Shown here piece by piece: positions 1 through 7,308 of a DNA stretch of 22,117 nt; the stretch's first letter is position 1; every line of letters starts with the position of its first letter. Source of the DNA: Polaribacter sp. (GTDB lineage Bacteria > Bacteroidota > Bacteroidia > Flavobacteriales > Flavobacteriaceae); the NCBI GenBank assembly GCA_030731695.1, contig JANQTK010000094.1, positions 1-22,117 on the forward strand, given 5' to 3'. The translations under genes were made by a program, and so were the position numbers. A model generated the notes under the pieces. That model searched no databases and had not been told where the DNA came from. It was given only the letters and a program-made list of their open reading frames with translations.

Positions 1-799
1 TGTTGATTCCATGAATTTCTTTCAACAAATGTCTGGTCATTCCTTCAAAAACATTCAAAATATCTTCTTGCTCTACAAATGCCATTTCGCAATCAATTTG
101 CGTGAATTCTGGTTGTCTGTCAGCACGTAAATCTTCGTCTCTAAAACATTTTACAATCTGAAAATATTTGTCCATTCCGCCAACCATCAACAATTGTTTG
201 AATGTTTGCGGACTTTGTGGCAAGGCATAAAATTGACCTTTATTCATTCTGGATGGCACTACGAAATCTCGTGCACCTTCTGGAGTTGATTTGATTAAAT
301 ACGGCGTTTCTACTTCAATAAATCCTTGATTTGATAAGAATTTACGAACTTCCATAGTCACTTTATGACGGAAAATTAAATTCTCTTTTACAGGATTTCT
401 ACGAATATCTAAATAACGATATTTCATACGAATATCTTCACCACCATCTGTTTGATCTTCAATGGTAAATGGTGGTAACTTTGCTGCATTTAAAATTGCT
501 AGTTTCGAAACTAATACCTCAATTTCGCCTGTTGGCATTTTATCGTTTTTAGATTCACGCTCAATGACAGTTCCTGTAACTTGAATTACAAATTCTCTTC
601 CTAAAGATTTTGCTTTTTCCATCATTTCTTTTGGAGTGCGCTCTTCATCAAAAATAAGTTGGGTAATTCCATATCTATCTCGCAAATCCACCCAAATCAT
701 AAATCCTTTGTCTCTGGATTTTTGAACCCAACCTGACAAAATTACTTCTGTATTTATATGAGATGCTCTCAACTCTCCACAAGAATGACTCCTATACAT
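1..799 (-). CDS. aspS: Aspartyl-tRNA synthetase, N-terminal part (partial at left edge)
   Basis: This class II aminoacyl-tRNA synthetase charges tRNA-Asp with aspartate in the cytoplasm. The start ATG is the complement of 797-799, and the frame stays open to base 1, so only about 266 N-terminal residues are present (the bacterial family is usually close to 580-600). The N-terminal OB-fold anticodon-binding domain is visible (SGWVQKSRDKGFMIWVDLRD). It is followed by the start of the catalytic core with motif 1 (GFIEVETPYL), the flipping-loop region (TPEGARDF), the aspartate-site QSPQ(T/L)FKQLL stretch and motif 2 (FRDEDLRADRQPEF). The gene is divergent from rsmI, with a 140-bp shared intergenic region. 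Identification is by motif reading and is firm. Confidence 0.96.
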   Translation of the reverse strand, partial: MYRSHSCGELRASHINTEVILSGWVQKSRDKGFMIWVDLRDRYGITQLIFDEERTPKEMMEKAKSLGREFVIQVTGTVIERESKNDKMPTGEIEVLVSKLAILNAAKLPPFTIEDQTDGGEDIRMKYRYLDIRRNPVKENLIFRHKVTMEVRKFLSNQGFIEVETPYLIKSTPEGARDFVVPSRMNKGQFYALPQSPQTFKQLLMVGGMDKYFQIVKCFRDEDLRADRQPEFTQIDCEMAFVEQEDILNVFEGMTRHLLKEIHGIN

Positions 800-818
800 T
801 TTTTCTAAATTTAAGGTG

Positions 819-826
819 CAAAATTA
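819..826 (-). promoter_or_regulatory. Candidate -7 promoter element for aspS
   Basis: Read on the minus strand this is TAATTTTG, a full match to the Bacteroidota -7 consensus TAnnTTTG. It sits about 20 nt upstream of the aspS ATG, which would give a very short leader. No convincing -33 TTTG is seen at the expected spacing, so the call rests on one box. Confidence 0.4.
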
Positions 827-895
827 AACATTTTATCGGTTAAAATTTGTGTAAGTTTGTATTTATGAGTGTAATTAATTTTACTAAAACTCGTT

Positions 896-903
896 TATAT
901 TCG
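896..903 (+). promoter_or_regulatory. Weak candidate -7 element for rsmI
   Basis: TATATTCG differs from TAnnTTTG at one position and lies 36 bp before the rsmI ATG. No clear -33 box is seen. This is a low-confidence suggestion only. Confidence 0.25.
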
Positions 904-939
904 CATTCATTGTTCTTTAAATAAAATTAGAAATCAACT

Positions 940-1611
940 ATGAGCAAAATCTATTTAGTGCCAACACCCATTGGAAATTTAGAAGACATGACTTTTAGAG
1001 CCATCAGAATTTTAAAAGAAGTTGATTTTATTTTGGCAGAAGACACACGTACTAGTGGAAAATTATTAAAACATTTTGAAATTGCTACGCCAATGCATAG
1101 CCATCACATGCACAATGAACATAAATCTATTGAGGGAATTTTAAAGAGAATTAAGGCTGGTGAAACTTGTGCGTTGATTTCAGATGCTGGAACACCTGCC
1201 ATTTCTGATCCAGGATTTTTGTTGACAAGGGCTTGTGTAGAAAACAATATTGAAGTGGATTGTTTGCCTGGTGCTACCGCTTTTGTGCCAGCTTTGGTGA
1301 ATTCGGGTTTGCCAAATGATAAATTTGTTTTTGAAGGATTTTTACCGGTAAAAAAAGGTCGTCAAACCCGTTTTTTAGCATTAGCTGAAGAAAAAAGAAC
1401 CATCATTTTTTATGAATCTCCTCATAAATTATTGAAAACTTTGGCGAATTTTGTAGAATATTTTGGCGCAGAAAGGCAAATTTCTGTTTCAAGAGAACTA
1501 ACTAAAATGTTTGAAGAAACTATCAGAGGAACTGCCTCAGAGGTTTTAGCACATTATACAAAAAAACCTCCAAAAGGTGAAATTGTGATTGTTGTAGAAG
1601 GAAAAAAATAA
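940..1611 (+). CDS. rsmI: 16S rRNA (cytidine-1402-2'-O)-methyltransferase RsmI
   Basis: RsmI is a tetrapyrrole-methylase-fold enzyme that uses S-adenosylmethionine to 2'-O-methylate C1402 in the decoding centre of 16S rRNA. The 223-residue product begins with the family signature PTPIGNLEDMTFRAI at about residues 8-22. It then shows AEDTRTSGKLL at about 34-44, the SAM-site loop ISDAGTPAISDPG at about 80-92 and LPGATAFVPALVNSGLP at about 108-124, with FEGFLP following. The length is near the short end of the family, which is about 220-290, and lacks the C-terminal extension seen in proteobacterial RsmI. The ATG at 940 places the first beta strand right at the N-terminus, so the start is secure. 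It is monocistronic or the first gene of a short plus-strand run. Confidence 0.95.
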   Translation: MSKIYLVPTPIGNLEDMTFRAIRILKEVDFILAEDTRTSGKLLKHFEIATPMHSHHMHNEHKSIEGILKRIKAGETCALISDAGTPAISDPGFLLTRACVENNIEVDCLPGATAFVPALVNSGLPNDKFVFEGFLPVKKGRQTRFLALAEEKRTIIFYESPHKLLKTLANFVEYFGAERQISVSRELTKMFEETIRGTASEVLAHYTKKPPKGEIVIVVEGKK

Positions 1612-1702
1612 TTTTTTATTTCAAATATTACTACTTTAACTACTTGGTTTTTAAGAATTATTGGACATCAAATTAATAAAACAGAAACTCAAAAAATTTC
1701 AA

Positions 1703-1731
1703 CTTGTCAATTGATAAAATTGCTAATATTG
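1703..1731 (+). promoter_or_regulatory. Candidate promoter for the SGNH hydrolase / HopJ pair
   Basis: CTTG at 1703-1706 and TAATATTG at 1724-1731 are separated by 17 bp, close to the Bacteroidota -33/-7 arrangement with one mismatch in each box. They are followed 35 bp later by the ATG at 1766. The 150-bp gap after rsmI supports a separate promoter here. Confidence 0.4.
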
Positions 1732-1765
1732 CAGTCAAAAAAAATTATCTTTTATTACATTGAAT

Positions 1766-2557
1766 ATGACATCAAAATCGCTACTATATCAATCCTTTTT
1801 TGTTGTAATTTTATTTTTAAGTTACTCATTTACAGCTCAAAATAAAAAAATTCGCGTGCTATTTGTTGGAAATAGTTTTACGTATTATAACAATTTACCT
1901 CAGGTTGTATCTGCAATGGCAAAGTCGCAAGATATCATTATTGAAACCAAACATTCTACAGTTGGTGGATCGAGTTTAGAAAATCACTGGAAAAGTGAGA
2001 GAGGGACACAAACTCGCGTAATGCTTGAATTGGAAAAATGGGATTTTGTTGTTTTTAACAACCATAGTTTGAGTGCCATTAACAAACCTGAAAATTTTAT
2101 AGATTATGGAAAAAGGTTTGCAGATTTGGTAAGAACAAAAGGAGCTGAACCAATTTTTATGATGACTTGGGCATACAAATCAAATCCATTGATGTTGCCA
2201 GAAATCGAAAAAATGTATAAAACTTTGTGCGACCAAACAAAATCTGATTATGTTCCAGGGGGTCCACTTTTTGCAAGTTCTATAAAATATAGACCGGATT
2301 TAGAATTGTTTCATGACAATATTCATCCGTCATCAAATGGAACCTATTTGTTAGGATTGGCTTTTTTTAAATATTTTACTGGAAAAAGTGTAAATAATAT
2401 TCCAACAAATATTTCAACTTTAGATACTAATGGTCAAATTTTATATCTCATTTTTATGGATGATTTAGATGCAAATTTCTTACGTCAATTGGTAAATGAG
2501 TTTTCATTTAAAACCTTAACTTTAAAAACAGAACAGGTTATAACTCCCAAAAAATGA
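1766..2557 (+). CDS. Secreted SGNH/GDSL-type hydrolase (DUF4886-like)
   Basis: This is a predicted exported esterase-like hydrolase of unknown substrate, 263 residues long. I chose the ATG at 1766 over the in-frame TTG at 1760, because it directly precedes a signal peptide (basic/polar n-region, hydrophobic FFVVILFLSY, probable cleavage after SFTA). The mature protein opens with the block I motif VLFVGNSFTYYNNLP, with GNS replacing the usual GDS and the nucleophile Ser at about 37. Near the C-terminus is DNIHPS, giving the catalytic Asp-His pair at about 184 and 187. The order nucleophile - DxxH is that of SGNH hydrolases, and the GNSF opening resembles DUF4886 proteins. The stop codon overlaps the next ATG by 4 bp (ATGA), so the two genes are probably translationally coupled. 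No lipobox is seen. Confidence 0.75.
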   Translation: MTSKSLLYQSFFVVILFLSYSFTAQNKKIRVLFVGNSFTYYNNLPQVVSAMAKSQDIIIETKHSTVGGSSLENHWKSERGTQTRVMLELEKWDFVVFNNHSLSAINKPENFIDYGKRFADLVRTKGAEPIFMMTWAYKSNPLMLPEIEKMYKTLCDQTKSDYVPGGPLFASSIKYRPDLELFHDNIHPSSNGTYLLGLAFFKYFTGKSVNNIPTNISTLDTNGQILYLIFMDDLDANFLRQLVNEFSFKTLTLKTEQVITPKK

Positions 2558-2895
2558 CCCTTCCAGAATTTATAACCAAACTCAAAAGGAGTCCAAACGA
2601 AATCTTATTTGCTGAAACGATGCAGGTAATTGATACTCATTTCACATTTTCACCAACAGCTTTTTCAAATGGAAAAATCCATAATAAAGCTGGTGAAAAT
2701 TCGGGTTCTTGTAAATTATTTGCTTTTGCAATCCATCAAAAGTTAACAAAAGAAGAAACGCTTTTTTGTTTTGGGGAACATTATAAAAATGTGCTAGAAG
2801 ATGCAACTGAAACGTCTCATCAAAACATCAGAAATTTTATAAATACAGGTTTTGATGGTTTGGCTTTTGATAATGAGGCTTTACAACTGAAATAA
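2554..2895 (+). CDS. HopJ type III effector family protein
   Basis: This 113-residue protein resembles the HopJ family (PF08888): an N-terminal helix LPEFITKLKRSP, FAETMQVIDTHFTFSPTAF in the middle, GENSGSCKLFAFA, and the conserved CFGEHYKNVLEDA block. Despite the family name, homologues are widespread in marine bacteria that have no type III secretion, and the molecular function is unknown. No signal peptide or membrane segment is seen. It overlaps the upstream SGNH gene by 4 bp, so it is almost certainly in the same transcript. It converges on the T9SS lectin gene, with only 23 bp between the two stop codons. Confidence 0.8.
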   Translation: MTLPEFITKLKRSPNEILFAETMQVIDTHFTFSPTAFSNGKIHNKAGENSGSCKLFAFAIHQKLTKEETLFCFGEHYKNVLEDATETSHQNIRNFINTGFDGLAFDNEALQLK

Positions 2896-2918
2896 TAATT
2901 AAATTTTTTTGGATTAAA

Positions 2919-5087
2919 TTACCTAATCAAACTAAAATTTCCTGATTTTTCAATCATAAGTCCGTTAATATCTGTCAATAAAACACGAAACCAATAGCTG
3001 TTAGAAGGTAGTTTTTTTCCCTGATAATCGCCATTCCAACCTTGAGAATTCGGTTCAATTTGATAAATCAGCTTGCCAAATCTATCAAAAATAGAAATTT
3101 TTGAAATCGTGTAAAAGGTAGCATCAAAGCCATTTATTGTCCAAAAATCATTCTCTCCATCACCATTTGGTGTGAAATATTTCGGATATGCTAAAATTGA
3201 AAATTGATACGAAGCTACTCCACAACCCAATTTATCTCTAACAAATAACGTATGAATTCCTGGAGATAAATTTTGAAAAAAACCAACATCAGTATAGTTT
3301 CCAAATTGATCATCAAGTGCAAATTCATAGGCTCCAATACCAAGATTCGGATTTGCAACTTGGATGGAATTATTATTGGAATCATCCGTAATAATAACAT
3401 CATCTTTCGTAATTGTAGCAATTGATGATTTGGTGACTACAATCAATTTTTCATCAGAAATGCATCCTGCTTCAGAAACAGCCCTTACATAATAATTTCC
3501 TTCAGAAGTAACTGAAATTGTTGCTGAAGTTTCAGGCAAAATAACATTCTCTCTTTTCCAAATATAGGTATAGTTTCCTTGAGAGTTTTTGGTTACTAAT
3601 AAAATTGAACCAATATCTTGACACAAAACATAGTCGTTTTGAGAAACATCAAAATCAGGAATTGTTTCATCTAAAATTGCATTTACAGGAGTCCTTGAAG
3701 TTGTCTCACAACCATCAAGATTTGCAGTAACATAATAGGTTGTAGAACTTGTCAAAACAGGAGTTTCAAATGAATTTCCAACAAAAATTGGAGTTGTACT
3801 TATCAAAGAATCATACCAAAAAACAACACCTGCTGTGACTGTTGCAGATAAAGTTGCAGTGCCTGAACAAACAATATCATCAGTTGTTGAAACAATAGAA
3901 GGTCTTGGATTTACAGTGACTGTAACTGCAGTTCTTGGTAACGTTGTACATGAATTTACAGAGGCTGTTGCATAAAAAACAGTAGAATTTGTCAAGAATG
4001 GTGTTGTAAAATCTGTCCCATTTCCAACTTGTGTTCCATTTGTTGGTGCATCAAACCAAAGAATTTCACCTTCATTGGCAGTTGCAGAAATTGTAGCAGT
4101 TCCTGATTCGCAGATTGTTGCATTTACACTTGATACAATTTGAGGAATATAAATACTTGTAGTTGCTACGATATTTAAAGGAGGATCACTTGGTGTGCCA
4201 AATTCGACAACATATCCTTTTGGTTCATAAGCAGCAATATCACCTCCAACATTAGGTAAATCATTCCATGCACCCCGAATTCCAATGGAAGGATCTGTAA
4301 TATGTGCATAATCTTCATTACCGTCATAATTATTAGGCTCATTATTATTCCAAAAAGCAAAAGTTGGAGTTGAACCATTTACTTCTCCAATCCAAAAAAT
4401 AGTTCCAGCTTCTGGACCAGTAACCCATTTCCAAACACCTTCAGTTTCTTCATCACTTCCTCCAATCCAACCTGCTCCAGAAGCTTGTTTTCCTGCAAAA
4501 TCAGCTTCAATTTGTGAAGTTAATGTTGCTAAGTAACCTCTTCTGCCATAATAAAATTGATTTTCTGCTGCAATTTTTGCATTGCTCCAAGTGATTAAAT
4601 TAGCTGGAATAAATCGATAAAAATGTCCTGTTTCTGGCAAATAATTGGCATCATCAATGGTTAGCGAAAACTTTTTCTCAGGAAAAATATTGATGGCAGT
4701 TGTCATAAAAACAACATCTTTTACTGCATTTTCTAAATCTGTTAACAACATTTGCGAACTAATACCTCTTGAAATTAAAGTTAACTTTCCTGCTGAAGTA
4801 TTCCAAACTGGAAGTACATTTGGATGAAGAGCTACATCTAATTGTAATGTATCAAACCCTTGTTGATATCCTTCAGAAATTTGAATATAAAATGCATCAA
4901 TGAACGTGTCATCAGGATCTGTAATTGAAAAATCAGTAACAATTTTAATCGGATTTCCTGGACAAAAAGCTTGTCTTCCAGTTGCAATAACGGTTGGTGG
5001 TTGATCTACTAGAGCAAAAAATGGAATTGAAAATATCATTCCTAGTATACCCAAAAAAAGTTTTATAAATCCTACTATTTTCTGCAT
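2919..5087 (-). CDS. T9SS type B sorting-domain protein with C-type lectin and Ig-like domains
   Basis: This is a 722-residue secreted or surface protein. Residues 1-26 form a signal peptide (FIKLFLGILGMIFSIPFFA). About residues 155-300 form a C-type lectin-like domain, with FYRFIPANLITWSNAKIAAE, GGRRGYLATLTSQIEA-like text, GWIGGSDEETEGVWKWVTGPE, NNNEPNN and a closing GYVVEFG. Two tandem Ig-like repeats of about 80 residues follow, each with a pattern like ATICESGTATISATA...ILWFDA...FYATAS. The last 90 residues are the gliding-motility-associated C-terminal (CHU_C, type B) domain, with YFTPNGDGENDFWTI, IFDRFGKLIYQ, GWNGDYQGKKLPSNSYWFRV. These domains imply Sec export, then type IX secretion across the outer membrane, and carbohydrate or glycan binding at the cell surface. 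It has no same-strand neighbour and is probably monocistronic. The ligand is not inferable. Confidence 0.88.
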   Translation of the reverse strand: MQKIVGFIKLFLGILGMIFSIPFFALVDQPPTVIATGRQAFCPGNPIKIVTDFSITDPDDTFIDAFYIQISEGYQQGFDTLQLDVALHPNVLPVWNTSAGKLTLISRGISSQMLLTDLENAVKDVVFMTTAINIFPEKKFSLTIDDANYLPETGHFYRFIPANLITWSNAKIAAENQFYYGRRGYLATLTSQIEADFAGKQASGAGWIGGSDEETEGVWKWVTGPEAGTIFWIGEVNGSTPTFAFWNNNEPNNYDGNEDYAHITDPSIGIRGAWNDLPNVGGDIAAYEPKGYVVEFGTPSDPPLNIVATTSIYIPQIVSSVNATICESGTATISATANEGEILWFDAPTNGTQVGNGTDFTTPFLTNSTVFYATASVNSCTTLPRTAVTVTVNPRPSIVSTTDDIVCSGTATLSATVTAGVVFWYDSLISTTPIFVGNSFETPVLTSSTTYYVTANLDGCETTSRTPVNAILDETIPDFDVSQNDYVLCQDIGSILLVTKNSQGNYTYIWKRENVILPETSATISVTSEGNYYVRAVSEAGCISDEKLIVVTKSSIATITKDDVIITDDSNNNSIQVANPNLGIGAYEFALDDQFGNYTDVGFFQNLSPGIHTLFVRDKLGCGVASYQFSILAYPKYFTPNGDGENDFWTINGFDATFYTISKISIFDRFGKLIYQIEPNSQGWNGDYQGKKLPSNSYWFRVLLTDINGLMIEKSGNFSLIR

Positions 5088-5115
5088 TTTAAAAGCTACC
5101 TTAACGTTGTTTTCT

Positions 5116-5123
5116 TATTTTTG
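5116..5123 (+). promoter_or_regulatory. Candidate -7 element for the osmC-recJ unit
   Basis: TATTTTTG is a full match to TAnnTTTG and lies 47 bp before the OsmC-family ATG, in the intergenic region divergent from the T9SS gene. A -33 TTTG at 19 bp is not evident, so only one box supports the call. Confidence 0.4.
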
Positions 5124-5170
5124 TAAGAAAGCACAAGTTACTACTTCAAATAAAAAAAAAATTACAAATT

Positions 5171-5596
5171 ATGGTTAAAAATACTGTTACAACTGTTTGG
5201 ACTCAAAAATCGCAATTTGAAACCGATAATCCAAGTGGATACAAATTCACAATGTTTGATAAATCACAAGATAATGGCGATGTTGTTGGCTTTGCTCCAA
5301 AGGCATTAATGTTGTCATCTTTAGCAGGTTGCTCTGGTTTAGACGTGGTTTCGTTATTGGCAAAAATGCGTGCAGAAGTAGCTGATTTTAGAATTGAAGT
5401 TACTGGCGAATTGACAGACGAACATCCAAAATATTACAAAAAAGTGCGTGTAGAATATCATTTTTCTGATAGCAATTTACAACCTGAAAAAATTCAGAAA
5501 GCAGTAAATTTATCGGTAACAACCTATTGTGGTGTTATGGAAATGTTTCGAAAATTTGCAGAAATAGAAACCGAAATATTTTTACACACGATTTAG
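5171..5596 (+). CDS. OsmC family peroxiredoxin-like protein
   Basis: This 141-residue cytoplasmic protein belongs to the OsmC/Ohr family of thiol-dependent peroxidases. The two family cysteines are in place: Cys54 in SSLAGCSGLDVVSLL and Cys120 in VTTYCGVMEMF. The beta-rich N-terminus and the segment FRIEVTGELTDEHP between them also fit. The GCSGLD form and the length put it with the general OsmC/YhfA-type subgroup rather than true Ohr, so the substrate is not certain. The stop codon is 13 bp before the recJ start on the same strand, so the two are probably cotranscribed; a shared oxidative-damage or DNA-repair role is an inference from that alone. Confidence 0.88.
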   Translation: MVKNTVTTVWTQKSQFETDNPSGYKFTMFDKSQDNGDVVGFAPKALMLSSLAGCSGLDVVSLLAKMRAEVADFRIEVTGELTDEHPKYYKKVRVEYHFSDSNLQPEKIQKAVNLSVTTYCGVMEMFRKFAEIETEIFLHTI

Positions 5597-5609
5597 AAAC
5601 TCAATTGCT

Positions 5610-7295
5610 ATGAGATGGACATTAAAGCCAAAACCAACAAAAGAAAAAGTAGAAAAACTCGCTAAAGAATTACAAATTGAAGAAACATTAGCGAGCATTT
5701 TGTGTCAGCGAAATATTGAAACTTTTGATGATGCAAAGAAATTTTTTAGACCAAATTTAGAGGATATTCATGATCCTTTTTTGATGAAAGATATGGACAA
5801 AGCTGTCCAAAGAATTGAAAAAGCGATCGAAAATGAAGAAAATATTCTGATTTATGGAGATTATGATGTTGATGGAACAACAGCAGTTTCGTTAGTTGCC
5901 TCGTATTTAAAAACCATTTATCCAAATATCGCAACATACATTCCTGACAGATATGATGAAGGTTATGGCATTTCGTACATAGGAATTGACTTTGCTTTTG
6001 ACAACGATTTTTCACTAATTATAGCCTTAGATTGTGGCATCAAAGCCATTGAAAAAGTAGCGTATGCCTCTGAAAAAAATATCGATTTTATCATTTGTGA
6101 TCATCACAAACCTGGTGCTGAAATTCCAAAAGCTGTTGCCGTTTTAAATGCAAAAAGATTGGATTGCAACTATCCTTTTGACGAATTGTGTGGCTGTGGA
6201 GTTGGATTTAAATTGATTCAAGCTTTGGGCTCAAAAAGAGGTCAAACTATTGATGATTTTATTCCGTATTTAGATTTAGTGGCGACCGCAATTGCGGCTG
6301 ATATTGTACCAATTACTGGCGAAAATCGAATTTTAGCCTATTTCGGATTGCAAGTAATCAATTCAAATCCAAGAAATGGAATCAAAGCATTGATTCATCA
6401 AATCAAGAAAAAAGAATTGACGATTACAGATGTTGTTTTTATCATCGCACCAAGAATTAACGCTGCTGGAAGAATAAAACACGGCAATTATGCTGTGGAA
6501 TTATTAACAGAAATGGATTTTGATTCGGCTGTAGCATTTGCAAAAGCGATTGAAGTTTTTAATGCTGACAGAAAAGAATTGGATAAAAAAATCACTGTTG
6601 AGGCACTCAGTCAAATTATTGAAAATGACGAAGAAAATAAATTTTCAACAGTTGTTTATCAAGAAGATTGGCACAAAGGTGTCATTGGAATTGTAGCCTC
6701 AAGACTCACAGAAACCTATTACAGACCTACGTTAGTTTTTACAAAAAGTGGAGATAAATTAGCTGCTTCTGCAAGGTCTGTAAAAGATTTTGATGTATAT
6801 GAAGCTTTAGAAGAATGCACAGAATTTATAGAACAATTTGGCGGACATAAATATGCTGCAGGATTAACTTTGTTGCCAGAAAACTATGAAAACTTCAAAA
6901 ATAAATTTGAAGAAGTGGTTGCAAAAAGCATTCAAAAAGAATTGTTAACTCCCGAAATTTTGATTGATGCAGAAATAGAATTGTCCGAAATTACACCTAA
7001 ATTTTTTAGAATTTTACAACAAATGGCGCCTTTTGGACCTCAAAATATGACACCAATTTTTAAAACGAGTGGCGTTAGAGATAATGGTTATGGGAAAAAA
7101 GTGGGTTCAGATGAAACACATTTAAAACTCAACTTGTTTCAAGGAGACAACCAAAAAACTTACAATTCCATTGGGTTTGGTTTGGGGAATAAAATTGAAT
7201 TGGTTGAAGATGAGTTTGATATTGTCTATTCATTAGATGAAAACGAATGGAATGGCTATAAATCTGTACAATTGGTTTTGAGGGATTTAAGATAA
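5610..7295 (+). CDS. recJ: Single-stranded-DNA-specific 5'-3' exonuclease RecJ
   Basis: RecJ degrades single-stranded DNA from the 5' end in recombination, mismatch and base-excision repair. The 561-residue product has all the DHH phosphoesterase motifs. These are motif I IYGDYDVDGTTA (Asp84, Asp86, Asp88 for metal binding), ALDCG at about 139-143, the DHH triad 164-166 in IICDHHKPG, and the GCGVGFKL motif at about 195. The DHHA1 domain is marked by FGGHKYAAGLTL at about 410, and a C-terminal OB-like domain carries PFGPQNMTPIFKTSGV. The length is normal for Bacteroidota RecJ. It starts 13 bp after the OsmC-family gene and ends 13 bp from the converging helicase gene, with no room for a separate terminator. 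Confidence 0.96.
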   Translation: MRWTLKPKPTKEKVEKLAKELQIEETLASILCQRNIETFDDAKKFFRPNLEDIHDPFLMKDMDKAVQRIEKAIENEENILIYGDYDVDGTTAVSLVASYLKTIYPNIATYIPDRYDEGYGISYIGIDFAFDNDFSLIIALDCGIKAIEKVAYASEKNIDFIICDHHKPGAEIPKAVAVLNAKRLDCNYPFDELCGCGVGFKLIQALGSKRGQTIDDFIPYLDLVATAIAADIVPITGENRILAYFGLQVINSNPRNGIKALIHQIKKKELTITDVVFIIAPRINAAGRIKHGNYAVELLTEMDFDSAVAFAKAIEVFNADRKELDKKITVEALSQIIENDEENKFSTVVYQEDWHKGVIGIVASRLTETYYRPTLVFTKSGDKLAASARSVKDFDVYEALEECTEFIEQFGGHKYAAGLTLLPENYENFKNKFEEVVAKSIQKELLTPEILIDAEIELSEITPKFFRILQQMAPFGPQNMTPIFKTSGVRDNGYGKKVGSDETHLKLNLFQGDNQKTYNSIGFGLGNKIELVEDEFDIVYSLDENEWNGYKSVQLVLRDLR

Positions 7296-7308
7296 TTTTA
7301 TTTACTTT

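Noticed and set aside
1760..1765. TTG start for the SGNH hydrolase
   Set aside because: The ATG two codons downstream gives a normal signal peptide; TTG starts are uncommon and not needed here.
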